This document shows, piece by piece, positions 55,031 through 62,998 of a DNA stretch of 64,000 nucleotides. Numbering within the stretch: position 1 is the stretch's first letter; each line of letters opens with the position of its first letter. The notes under the pieces are model-generated. The model saw only the letters and a program-made list of their open reading frames with translations. It had not been told where the DNA came from and did not search any database. A program made the translations under genes and the position numbers. The stretch comes from Thermodesulfobacteriota bacterium (GTDB lineage: Bacteria; Desulfobacterota; UBA8473), in contig JBFLWQ010000004.1 in assembly GCA_040757775.1 (NCBI GenBank), forward strand, positions 2,270-66,269. Direction: 5' to 3'.

Positions 55031-57847
55031 TTAGTTAATTACCTTTTTTAAAAACTGACCGGTATAAGATTCGCTTATGCATGTCAATTCTTCCGGGGTT
55101 CCACATGCCACTACTTCCCCACCTTTTTCTCCGCCTTCTGGCCCTAAATCAATTATAAAGTCTGCGGTTTTTATTACCTCAAGGTTATGCTCGATTACAA
55201 TAACTGTATTTCCTGCATTAACCAGTTTATTTAAAACATGGAGTAACTTTTGAATATCAGCGAAATGAAGGCCTGTAGTTGGTTCATCCAGAATATAGAG
55301 GGTCTTCCCCGTGCTCTTTTTGCTTAATTCTTTTGCCAACTTTACCCTTTGAGCTTCTCCACCCGATAGGGTAGTAGCTGACTGCCCTAATTTTATATAA
55401 TTTAAGCCCACGTCAGAAAGGGTTTGAAGTTTTGCCTTGATCTTTGGGACCCTGCTTAAAAAAGCAAATGCCTGATCTACCGTCATGTCTAAGATATCAG
55501 CAATATTTTTTCCTTTATACTGTATTTCTAATGTTTCCCTATTGTATCTTCTCCCCTTACATACCTCACAGGTAACATAAAGGTCAGGAAGGAAATGCAT
55601 CTCGATCTTTATGGTTCCGTCACCTCTGCATGCTTCACACCTTCCTCCCTTAACATTAAAACTGTATCTTCCTGGCATATATCCCCGTGCTTTTGATTCT
55701 GGGAGTTTAGAGAATATATCTCGAATATGAGTAAAAACTCCGGTATAGGTAGCTGGATTAGAACGAGGGGTTCTTCCTATGGGGCTCTGGTCTATATCTA
55801 TAACTTTATCTATGTATTCAATCCCTTCAATCTCCGCAACCTTTCCAGCTCGCTCTTTGGTATAGTGGAGTTTTTGAGCTAAAACCTTATATATTGTATC
55901 GATTACCAATGTACTTTTTCCTGAACCAGAAACTCCGGTTACGCAATTAAACAGTCCCAGGGGTATCTTAACTGATATATTTTTCAAGTTATTTTCAGTA
56001 GCTCCCCTCACAACTAAGTATCTTTTGTCATGCCTACGTCGTTTAACGGGTACTGGAATTGCTAACTCCCTTGAGAGGTACTTTCCTGTCAAAGAATTCT
56101 CATCTTTAACTATTTCCTGTGGTGTTCCGCAGAATACTACCATTCCACCATCAGTTCCTGCGCCTGGCCCCATATCCACAATATAATCAGATGAAAGAAT
56201 GGTTTCTTCGTCGTGTTCTACAACCAGTACAGTGTTGCCTATATCACGTAGTCTCTTTAAAGTCTCAAGGAGTCTGATATTATCCCTTTGATGCAATCCT
56301 ATACTGGGTTCGTCCAATATATAGAGAACTCCTACCAGACTAGAACCAATCTGAGTAGCAAGCCTGATGCGTTGTCCCTCTCCCCCAGATAGAGTAGCTG
56401 ATGGCCGATCTAAGGTTAAATAGTCTACACCAACATTTATCAGGAACCCCAATCTTTCTCGAATCTCTTTTAATATTCGCTCTGCTATCTCCATATCCCG
56501 ATCACTTAACCGAATATTAGAGAATAGTTTGGAAGCTTCTTTTATTGAGAGGTTCGTTATATCACATATTGACCTGCCGTCTACCTTAACGAAAAGACTC
56601 TCCTGACGTAATCTGTTTCCATTGCAGGTAGGACAGGGATGATTATTCATATACCTCTCTAATTCTTCTCGAATGAAGTCGGAATCGGTCTCTCTATATC
56701 GGCGTTCAAGGTTATTTATAATCCCTTCAAACTCTTTATAATGAAAGGTCTTCCGTCCATTTAATTCAAAGTAGAATTTTATCTTTTCCTCTCCGGAACC
56801 ATGGAGAAGAGCGTGTTGAACTTCAGGAGATAAGTCCTTGAAGGGGGTGTATATATCTATCTTATAGTGTTCACTCAAGGCATCTAACATCTGATGGAAA
56901 TAGCTAGAATTTTTCCTGGCCCAGGGCAAAATTGCTCCTTCCCTCAGCGACAAACCGGGGTTGGGTACGATAAGATCAGGGTCGAAGTGCATAGTAGTCC
57001 CTAATCCTCCACAAGTAGGACAGGCTCCGTAAGGGTTATTAAAGGAGAACATCCTTGGAGTTATTTCCGGGTAATTGATACCACAGTCTATACAGGCAAA
57101 CTTTTCACTGAATGTTAGTTCCTTACCACCAATTATCTCTACTTTAACTATTCCTTCGGAGAGGTTAAGGGCAGTCTCCAGAGAGTCTGCAAGCCTCCTC
57201 TTTATATTTTCCTTAATGATAAGTCGGTCTATTATGGCATCTATATGGTGCTTCTTGTTTTTATCCAGGATGATATCTTCGCTAAGGTCTCTTACCTTTC
57301 CATCAATTTTAACCCTTACATAACCACCCTTTCGTAGTTGATTCAGCTCTTTTCTATATTCTCCCTTCCTTCCCCTGACTATTGGCGATAAGATGACGAT
57401 CCTGGTTTCATCTGGTAACTCGATTATTTGGTCAACGATTTGCTGAACAGTTTGAGAGAGAATCTCTTTGCCACATTTATAACAGAAAGGTTTACCGACT
57501 CTAGCAAACAGTACTCGCAGATAGTCGTATATCTCGGTGACCGTTGCCACAGTGGAGCGAGGATTTTTACTAATGGCTTTTTGTTCGATAGAGATAGCGG
57601 GAGAAAGCCCCTCAATGGATTCTACGTCAGGCTTTTCCATCTGTTCCAAGAACTGCCGGGCATAAGCAGAAAGAGACTCCACATATCTTCGCTGTCCTTC
57701 AGCATAAATAGTATCGAATGCAAGTGTTGATTTTCCAGAACCGCTTAATCCTGTAATTACTACCAATTTATCTCTGGGAATATCAACATCAATATTCTTA
57801 AGATTATGTTCTCTGGCTCCTTTGATTATAATTTTGTTGCTTACCAT
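55031..57847 (-). CDS. uvrA: UvrABC excinuclease subunit A
   Basis: This 938-aa damage-recognition ATPase of nucleotide excision repair has two ABC modules with Walker [14 protein letters not shown] and [13 protein letters not shown]. The signatures are [13 protein letters not shown] and [13 protein letters not shown]. Zinc sites include [10 protein letters not shown]...CPTCGG and [14 protein letters not shown] with CEVCKG. Standard length. It is on the minus strand, divergent from pgk and convergent with atpE. Confidence 0.97.
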   Translation of the reverse strand: MVSNKIIIKGAREHNLKNIDVDIPRDKLVVITGLSGSGKSTLAFDTIYAEGQRRYVESLSAYARQFLEQMEKPDVESIEGLSPAISIEQKAISKNPRSTVATVTEIYDYLRVLFARVGKPFCYKCGKEILSQTVQQIVDQIIELPDETRIVILSPIVRGRKGEYRKELNQLRKGGYVRVKIDGKVRDLSEDIILDKNKKHHIDAIIDRLIIKENIKRRLADSLETALNLSEGIVKVEIIGGKELTFSEKFACIDCGINYPEITPRMFSFNNPYGACPTCGGLGTTMHFDPDLIVPNPGLSLREGAILPWARKNSSYFHQMLDALSEHYKIDIYTPFKDLSPEVQHALLHGSGEEKIKFYFELNGRKTFHYKEFEGIINNLERRYRETDSDFIREELERYMNNHPCPTCNGNRLRQESLFVKVDGRSICDITNLSIKEASKLFSNIRLSDRDMEIAERILKEIRERLGFLINVGVDYLTLDRPSATLSGGEGQRIRLATQIGSSLVGVLYILDEPSIGLHQRDNIRLLETLKRLRDIGNTVLVVEHDEETILSSDYIVDMGPGAGTDGGMVVFCGTPQEIVKDENSLTGKYLSRELAIPVPVKRRRHDKRYLVVRGATENNLKNISVKIPLGLFNCVTGVSGSGKSTLVIDTIYKVLAQKLHYTKERAGKVAEIEGIEYIDKVIDIDQSPIGRTPRSNPATYTGVFTHIRDIFSKLPESKARGYMPGRYSFNVKGGRCEACRGDGTIKIEMHFLPDLYVTCEVCKGRRYNRETLEIQYKGKNIADILDMTVDQAFAFLSRVPKIKAKLQTLSDVGLNYIKLGQSATTLSGGEAQRVKLAKELSKKSTGKTLYILDEPTTGLHFADIQKLLHVLNKLVNAGNTVIVIEHNLEVIKTADFIIDLGPEGGEKGGEVVACGTPEELTCISESYTGQFLKKVIN

Positions 57848-58044
57848 GATTTTATAATCCTAAATTTTATCTTTAGGGTACCAGAATGAAGATAGGAGAA
57901 CTTTTTATTCTAGTTTATACCTACTTAGATTGCAAAACAAATTTTTAAAATCTTCTTGATTTTGGAAGTAACTACAGATAATATGAAAAAAAGAGAAATA
58001 TTTAATGTTAACCCATAGTTATCTTTTATGGAAAGGTGAAAAAG

Positions 58045-59355
58045 ATGAAAAATGGTTTGGATACAAAACTTCCTTTAATACAAGATGCAAACCTTGATAG
58101 TAAAGTAGTTTTGCTAAGAGTTGACCATAATGTGGTAAAAGGAGGATTCATAAGAGATCCATACAGGATAGATAGCACATTGGGTACAATTTATAACATC
58201 GTGGAAAGGGGAGGGCGTCCTATCCTTATGACCCATGTGGGGAGGCCACGTAACAAAAAAACAGGAGAGATAAACTGTACCCCAGGCAATTCTGTAGACC
58301 CCATTGTAGAGTACCTGGAGCGCAAGCTGCACATAAAGTTTCATATACCAAAGTTCAATATAGATTCTGCCAAAGGGATTCCAGGTATAGATACATCTAT
58401 AAATCTGGCGATAAAAGAATTAAGGAACAGAAATATAGGGGGCATTTATCTTCCAAATACCAGATGGTTCCAGGGAGAAGAGGGAGATGGAGATGTTCGG
58501 GAAAACTTTGCCTTACAGCTTGCAGGACTGGCAGATGTCTTTGTTAATGATGCCTTTGGGAGCTGGCAGCCCCATGCCTCAACATACGATATCACGAAAC
58601 ATTTACCTTCATTTGCTGGCTTTTTAATGCAGCAGGAGATAAAAAACCTGAGCTATGTATTAGAACCTACCAGACCATTTGTGGCCGTCGTTGCCGGTGC
58701 CAAGTATGATACCAAAATAGGACCATTAAAAGAAATCTACAAGAAAGTAGACCACCTTATACTAGGCGGTGTCATATACAGTACCTTTCTAAGTGCTAAG
58801 TATAAGGTGCAGATAGAGGGTATCCCCGAGTCAGATGTTATGGCGGCTGAGGATTTAGTTGAGACCGACAGAAAGAGCCACAAGATAATAGAACTGCCCT
58901 ATGTGGTTGAATCAGATACCCTGGAAGGAAGGATTCCAGGGAAATACAGAACAATATCAATTCGGGATTTTAAGAAGGGAAAGAAAGTTGGCTACATATT
59001 GGATGTTGATCCTAAGTCCTTCGAGGACAAAAGGGTGTCAAGTTTTATAGGAGATGCAATGACTATTTTTGTAAACGCAGTGATGGGATTTACCCCTCAT
59101 TTTACAGCCGGTTCAGAAGTGTTAGATAAAACTATTGATCAGAACAGTAAAGCAAGGAAGCTGTATGGGGGTGGAGATACATTACAAGAATTTAAAAACC
59201 TTTGTCCTGGGTTGTATCTGGCCGTTCTGGATGATGCACAGTATTACTTCTTCACAGGGGGAGGAAGTGTACTCAAGGCTATACAGGAAGGAAGTCCATA
59301 TGGTATGGAACCCATAAGGGGACTGATAGAAAATGGTGGAAAGCCGCCCAGGTAA
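58045..59355 (+). CDS. pgk: Phosphoglycerate kinase, divergent form
   Basis: This protein of about 436 aa has the PGK fold: LLRVDHNVVKGGFIRDPYRID (usually VDFNVP), ILMTHVGRPR, the active-site Arg region LPNTRWFQGEE, FVNDAFGSWQPHAST, VVAGAKYDTKIG (nucleotide site), and the C-terminal YGGGDTLQEF and FTGGGSVLKAI. It makes ATP and 3-phosphoglycerate from 1,3-bisphosphoglycerate. It is some 40 residues longer than usual and differs in several core motifs, so it may be a second, specialised PGK. ATG at 58045 is chosen because GAAAGG ends eight bases before it. No other glycolysis gene is adjacent. Confidence 0.88.
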   Translation: MKNGLDTKLPLIQDANLDSKVVLLRVDHNVVKGGFIRDPYRIDSTLGTIYNIVERGGRPILMTHVGRPRNKKTGEINCTPGNSVDPIVEYLERKLHIKFHIPKFNIDSAKGIPGIDTSINLAIKELRNRNIGGIYLPNTRWFQGEEGDGDVRENFALQLAGLADVFVNDAFGSWQPHASTYDITKHLPSFAGFLMQQEIKNLSYVLEPTRPFVAVVAGAKYDTKIGPLKEIYKKVDHLILGGVIYSTFLSAKYKVQIEGIPESDVMAAEDLVETDRKSHKIIELPYVVESDTLEGRIPGKYRTISIRDFKKGKKVGYILDVDPKSFEDKRVSSFIGDAMTIFVNAVMGFTPHFTAGSEVLDKTIDQNSKARKLYGGGDTLQEFKNLCPGLYLAVLDDAQYYFFTGGGSVLKAIQEGSPYGMEPIRGLIENGGKPPR

Positions 59356-59505
59356 GGAATATTCATCTGAAGATAAAATGTGGATATTATATTCCCTCTT
59401 AGTGAAGTTTCTATTTATTTCTTGACATAAAAAATTAAATCTGATACCAATTTTAGTGTCCCTAACTACTTCAGTTGAACAAGCTGAATTTATTGGAACT
59501 TAATA

Positions 59506-60081
59506 ATGGAATCCAAAGTCTGCGACATAAAGAAATTGATGGCTGAAGAGTTGCAAAATGGTTCAAATGACCTTGTAACCAGAGATACGGGTATTGCTAT
59601 ACGGTCTAGAATAGAAAAAGAACTAATGAATATAAAGGAAGGAGACATACTATTCATAGATTTTTCAAGGATAGGTGTTATGGATTACTCCTGTTCAGAT
59701 GAGATTATTGCAAAACTCATATCCAGGTTAATTGGGCTGGAGTATGGAGATAAGTATATAGTCTTAGCCGGCGTTAACTCTAATCAGTTGGAAAATATTG
59801 AGGTCGCCTTAGAAAGAAAGAAACTGGCAGCTATGGGGATCGATTCAGATAACTCATGGAGGGTTATCGGTAAATTAAACAATTATTTGGCGGCTACCTT
59901 GGAATTTGTGATGGGTAAAGGAGAAATCACAACCAGGGAATTTGCTGAATCTAAAAAAATAGGACTCAATACCAGTGGAACTCGCTTATTGAACCTATAT
60001 AAAAAACGATTTGTTGCTAGAATAGAAAATACTACAGAGGAAGGAGGTCGCCAATATGTTTATAAATCACTAATTATTTAG
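59506..60081 (+). CDS. STAS-like (DUF4325) protein with C-terminal winged-helix-like domain
   Basis: In this 191-aa protein, residues about 20-110 resemble the STAS-like DUF4325 domain (GDILFIDFSRIGVMDYSCSDE, with a Ser in the place where STAS regulators are phosphorylated). Residues about 135-190 look like a winged helix (EITTREFAESKKIGLNTSGT ... LYKKRFVARIE). It could be a switch protein coupling a partner kinase or phosphatase to DNA binding. No Spo/Rsb partner is nearby. The ribosome site is weak. Confidence 0.6.
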   Translation: MESKVCDIKKLMAEELQNGSNDLVTRDTGIAIRSRIEKELMNIKEGDILFIDFSRIGVMDYSCSDEIIAKLISRLIGLEYGDKYIVLAGVNSNQLENIEVALERKKLAAMGIDSDNSWRVIGKLNNYLAATLEFVMGKGEITTREFAESKKIGLNTSGTRLLNLYKKRFVARIENTTEEGGRQYVYKSLII

Positions 60082-60225
60082 ATGAACAAAAAGTGACCTC
60101 TGTAATGCAAATAGAAAGATGAAAATATGAAAGGTGTACTTGAAGTATTAAAATAAATAATAAAGGAGGGTCGAGTAAGCAGGTTTCAGGCTAAAGAGTT
60201 TGAACCGCTTAGTTGAGAATAGAAT

Positions 60226-60318
60226 ATGGGCAGTGTTGTGAAGAAGAGAAGAAAAAAGATACGTAAACATAAATACAAAAAATTACGGTCCCGTACACGA
60301 CATAAAAGGAGAAAATGA
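60226..60318 (+). CDS. 30-aa AURKAIP1/COX24-domain protein (bS22-like)
   Basis: The peptide starts MGSVVKKRRKKIRKHKYKKL and is followed by RSRTRHKRRK, almost entirely Lys/Arg with His. It matches the bacterial AURKAIP1/COX24 family, whose mycobacterial member is the ribosomal protein bS22 bound at the small-subunit decoding region. It is short enough to be missed by most gene callers. No strong ribosome site lies immediately before ATG; GGAGGG occurs about 60 bases upstream. Very good match by eye. Confidence 0.85.
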   Translation: MGSVVKKRRKKIRKHKYKKLRSRTRHKRRK

Positions 60319-60457
60319 TTAATACCTTCAGAAAAGTATTTGAATTTTTTTGTAATTTTTTTCATACATTATTCGTAATGGGTAGTACTGACAATTCTAG
60401 ACTTTTTTACTTAGGAGGTTAGATGAACAAAAACACTATTCCTATGGAGGTATTCTT

Positions 60458-60697
60458 ATGGAATGGAACAAAAAAGAAAAAGAAAAGTCTATTCAAAGTC
60501 TTGAAAATTGGATTGACTGGACCTACGATGAAATCGACTTTGCTGAAAAACTGATAGCTTTTATAGAAGATTCTATGTCTGAGAATGATTTCATAGAAAG
60601 GGCACACAAAGAGGTAGAAAGGTATCATAATACCTGTATTAAAGACGATTTGTATTCGATGATATACAGTATTGTGTTGCCAAATAGTTCAAACTGA
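60458..60697 (+). CDS. Small acidic helical protein, unknown function
   Basis: This 79-aa protein is mostly helical and rich in Glu/Lys/Asp (WNKKEKEKSIQSLENWIDWT; FIERAHKEVERYHNTC). No family is recognised. GGAGG seven bases before the ATG supports the start. It lies immediately upstream of the DnaD-like gene, with slight overlap of alternative starts, in the same transcription unit as the helicase-loader-like ATPase. A second ATG at 60423 with its own AGGAGG opens a 40-codon frame that overlaps it in another phase. Confidence 0.55.
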   Translation: MEWNKKEKEKSIQSLENWIDWTYDEIDFAEKLIAFIEDSMSENDFIERAHKEVERYHNTCIKDDLYSMIYSIVLPNSSN

Positions 60698-60719
60698 AAA
60701 AGTCTTATGGGAGCTAAGG

Positions 60720-61412
60720 TTGAGTTTAATAAACAGGAACAACTTAAGCTATCTTTACTGTGTAGAACAGTATTTTTTATCCCTGACCAAAATTGGAACA
60801 GCCCTTTCGCCTTTAGATTATCAGATAATTAAATCATGGGAGAAAAGAGGGGTCCCTTTAAACGTTGCCTGCAATGCGGTAAAAATAGGGATCGAATCTT
60901 TCAAAAAGACCTCCGGGCTTAATAAACCCCTGCCGAAATCGATTAAGTACTGCAAAAATTTAGTAGAAGAGGAGTTCATCAATTACAAGAGGCGTAAAGT
61001 CGGAACCCATTTTAAGCGATCAGGAGAGCTGGAAGAGAAAATAGTCCTTTTTAAAAAAATAAATGTATTGATCGATAAAATAGCCAGGATTACCGATATA
61101 GAAAAAGACGAAAAAGTCAGGAAATTATATGCTGTGGTTTATGATAGAATTCTAAGATTAAGTTCCAATATAGATGAAAATTATCTGTTTATATATACAG
61201 AAGTAGAAAGGATAGACAAATATTTAATTGACGAATTCCTTAAACTAATATCACCTGACGACGTAACGACTCTTATGGGAGAAGCAGAGGAGAAATTATC
61301 TTTACATAAAATTAAGATGAGTCAGGAGGCATATGAAAGAACATTCATAAGTCTAAGAAATCTTCTTGTTAGGGAAAGATATGGATTATTGAAGATTGAG
61401 ATTGGAGATTAA
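60720..61412 (+). CDS. DnaD-like helical protein
   Basis: This protein is about 230 aa from TTG at 60720, which has GGGAG seven bases upstream. Residues about 10-85 (YCVEQYFLSLTKIGTALSPL, then DYQIIKSWEKRGVPLNVACNAV) follow the pattern of the DnaD/DnaB_2 domain of primosome proteins (P-x-(D/E)-x-x-x-I-x-x-W, then an I-x-x-A-I-type helix). The rest is charged helix. It ends two bases before a DnaC/DnaI-like ATPase. The pairing suggests a helicase-loading module; the family assignment rests on motif reading only. Confidence 0.5.
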   Translation: MSLINRNNLSYLYCVEQYFLSLTKIGTALSPLDYQIIKSWEKRGVPLNVACNAVKIGIESFKKTSGLNKPLPKSIKYCKNLVEEEFINYKRRKVGTHFKRSGELEEKIVLFKKINVLIDKIARITDIEKDEKVRKLYAVVYDRILRLSSNIDENYLFIYTEVERIDKYLIDEFLKLISPDDVTTLMGEAEEKLSLHKIKMSQEAYERTFISLRNLLVRERYGLLKIEIGD

Positions 61413-61414
61413 CC

Positions 61415-62293
61415 GTGGGAAAGCGGGTTTGTGATAATTGTAAGGGCAAAAAGTATGAGATTTTCCAGAAGGGGAAATTTGCCAGGGCAATAATATGCGA
61501 AAGGTGCCGCAGTGTTTGTGATAAATGTGGCGGAGATGGAGTTGTCTTTAAAAGGGGTGAAAATAACTATACATATGCCAATAAATGTGACTGTACTATG
61601 TTAGAAAATAGGGCAGTGCTTTTTAACGAGGCAGTGATCCCTGCTCAATTTGCCCAGGTTACCCTGGAGGACTTTCAGATTACTCACCATACCCAAGAAG
61701 AAGCTCGAACCAATTCTCAGAAGTTTGTGGATTCATATCCTATACAGGAGAGAGGGTTGCTCTTTATGGGACCGGTAGGGGTGGGAAAGACCCATCTGGC
61801 TGTGGGTATTATAAAGAAATTAACCCTAGAGAAGGGCTTTAGCTGTAAGTTTGTTGACTTTTTCCATCTCCTGGCAGATATAAAAGAAGGATATTCCGCG
61901 GGAAAATCTGATAAGGAAATAATAGAGCCGTTTGTAAAAGCCCCTGTTCTGGTTATAGATGAATTGGGAAAGGGCAGGAATAATGAATGGGAATCCAACA
62001 TCCTGGATCAGATAATCTCTAATAGATATAATAATTCAAATGAGCTGGTTACTATAATTACCACTAATTACACCACAAGGAAAGATTCTACCTTGAGTTT
62101 AACCAGAACCAAGACGAAGAAGGATCTTTTAACTTCAACCAAGGATAAAAATTATGAGAAGGAAGTCTTGCAGGAGACCTTACAGGAGAGGGTGGGAGAG
62201 AGGATCTTTTCAAGATTGGTGGAAATATGCAAAATGATAGAAGTGAAGGGGGAGGACTTCAGGACCTTAAAATATAAAGAGGATGACTTGTGA
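61415..62293 (+). CDS. DnaC/IstB-like AAA+ ATPase with N-terminal zinc motifs
   Basis: This 292-aa protein has four CxxC-type pairs in the first 75 residues (CDNCKG, CERCRSVCDKC, NKCDC), then the AAA+ core: GPVGVGKTHLAVGI (Walker A), VLVIDELGKGR (Walker B) and TIITTNY (sensor 1). It resembles DnaC/DnaI helicase loaders; an insertion near RKDSTLSLTRTKTKKDLLTS is unusual. The start is GTG with GGAG upstream. It lies in a unit with the DnaD-like gene and overlaps the HAD gene by 11 bases. It is probably a replicative helicase loader; IS21 IstB is excluded by the absence of IstA. Confidence 0.85.
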   Translation: MGKRVCDNCKGKKYEIFQKGKFARAIICERCRSVCDKCGGDGVVFKRGENNYTYANKCDCTMLENRAVLFNEAVIPAQFAQVTLEDFQITHHTQEEARTNSQKFVDSYPIQERGLLFMGPVGVGKTHLAVGIIKKLTLEKGFSCKFVDFFHLLADIKEGYSAGKSDKEIIEPFVKAPVLVIDELGKGRNNEWESNILDQIISNRYNNSNELVTIITTNYTTRKDSTLSLTRTKTKKDLLTSTKDKNYEKEVLQETLQERVGERIFSRLVEICKMIEVKGEDFRTLKYKEDDL

Positions 62294-62933
62294 AGTGAAA
62301 TTTAAACTTGCTATATTTGACCTAGACGGTACTTTAACCAAAGAAAGAAGTCTATGGGAATTTATACACAAAAGCATAGGCAAGTGGTACGGCTTTGCAG
62401 AGGAGTATCAGACTCAATTTTTTAACAATGAGATATCCTACGAGGAATTCTGCAGGCTGGATGCTCAAGTCTGGAAGGGGATGAGCATTAAGGAACTTAA
62501 AACTATTGTTGAATCTGTGCCATTATACGAAGGCATCGGACTTCTCACTTCACACCTTAAGAATCGTGGGATTAAATTATCCCTAATATCGTCAGGGCTT
62601 TCTGTCCTGTCTGACATGGTCAAAGAAAGGTATGCCTTTGATTATGCCATAGCAAATGACTTACTCTGTAATAATGGTACCCTGACCGGAGAAGTCTGCA
62701 TAAATGTTAATTTCGACAAAAAGGCTCTATGGGCTGAAAGGGTAATGAATAAATACAAGACAAAAAGGGAGGAGGTCATTGCTATTGGTGATAGTCCGGG
62801 AGATAAGGAGTTGTTCGAGATAGCAGGGTTCTCAGTAGCCTTTAATCCGTCTTCTAAAGAGTTAAATAGTATCGCTGATGTTATCGTCAGTAGTGACAAC
62901 ATATCCGATATAATTCCAAAGCTGCCGTTTTAG
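62283..62933 (+). CDS. HAD-superfamily phosphatase (SerB-like)
   Basis: This 216-aa protein has HAD motif I FDLDGTLTKE near residue 12, motif II SLISSGLS, a Lys (DKKALWAE) and motif III IAIGDSPGDKELFEIAG. A helical cap lies between I and II. It belongs to the SerB/phosphoserine phosphatase-like subgroup, but many members act on other phosphomonoesters. Overlap with the loader ATPase implies cotranscription. Confidence 0.87.
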   Translation: MTCEVKFKLAIFDLDGTLTKERSLWEFIHKSIGKWYGFAEEYQTQFFNNEISYEEFCRLDAQVWKGMSIKELKTIVESVPLYEGIGLLTSHLKNRGIKLSLISSGLSVLSDMVKERYAFDYAIANDLLCNNGTLTGEVCINVNFDKKALWAERVMNKYKTKREEVIAIGDSPGDKELFEIAGFSVAFNPSSKELNSIADVIVSSDNISDIIPKLPF

Positions 62934-62934
62934 G

Positions 62935-62998
62935 GGTTGCTTCGTCCGCCTCTGGCGGTTTCGCAATGACAAAACTAGGTGCATTTTCAAGTGAAAAC
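62935..62998 (+). repeat. Dispersed repeat family 1, partial copy
   Basis: GGTTGCTTCGTCCGCCTCTGG and CGCAATGACAAAACTAGGTG, then ATTTTCAAGTGAAAA, match the 3' part of 16505-16570 (TTGCTTCG, CAATGACAGAACCAGGTG, ATTTTCAAGTGAAAA). The GTG start of the DUF763 gene lies inside it. Confidence 0.75.

Noticed and set aside
61415-62293. IstB of an IS21 element
   Set aside because: No istA or terminal repeats are present; the N-terminal Cys pairs and DnaD-like neighbour fit a helicase loader better.
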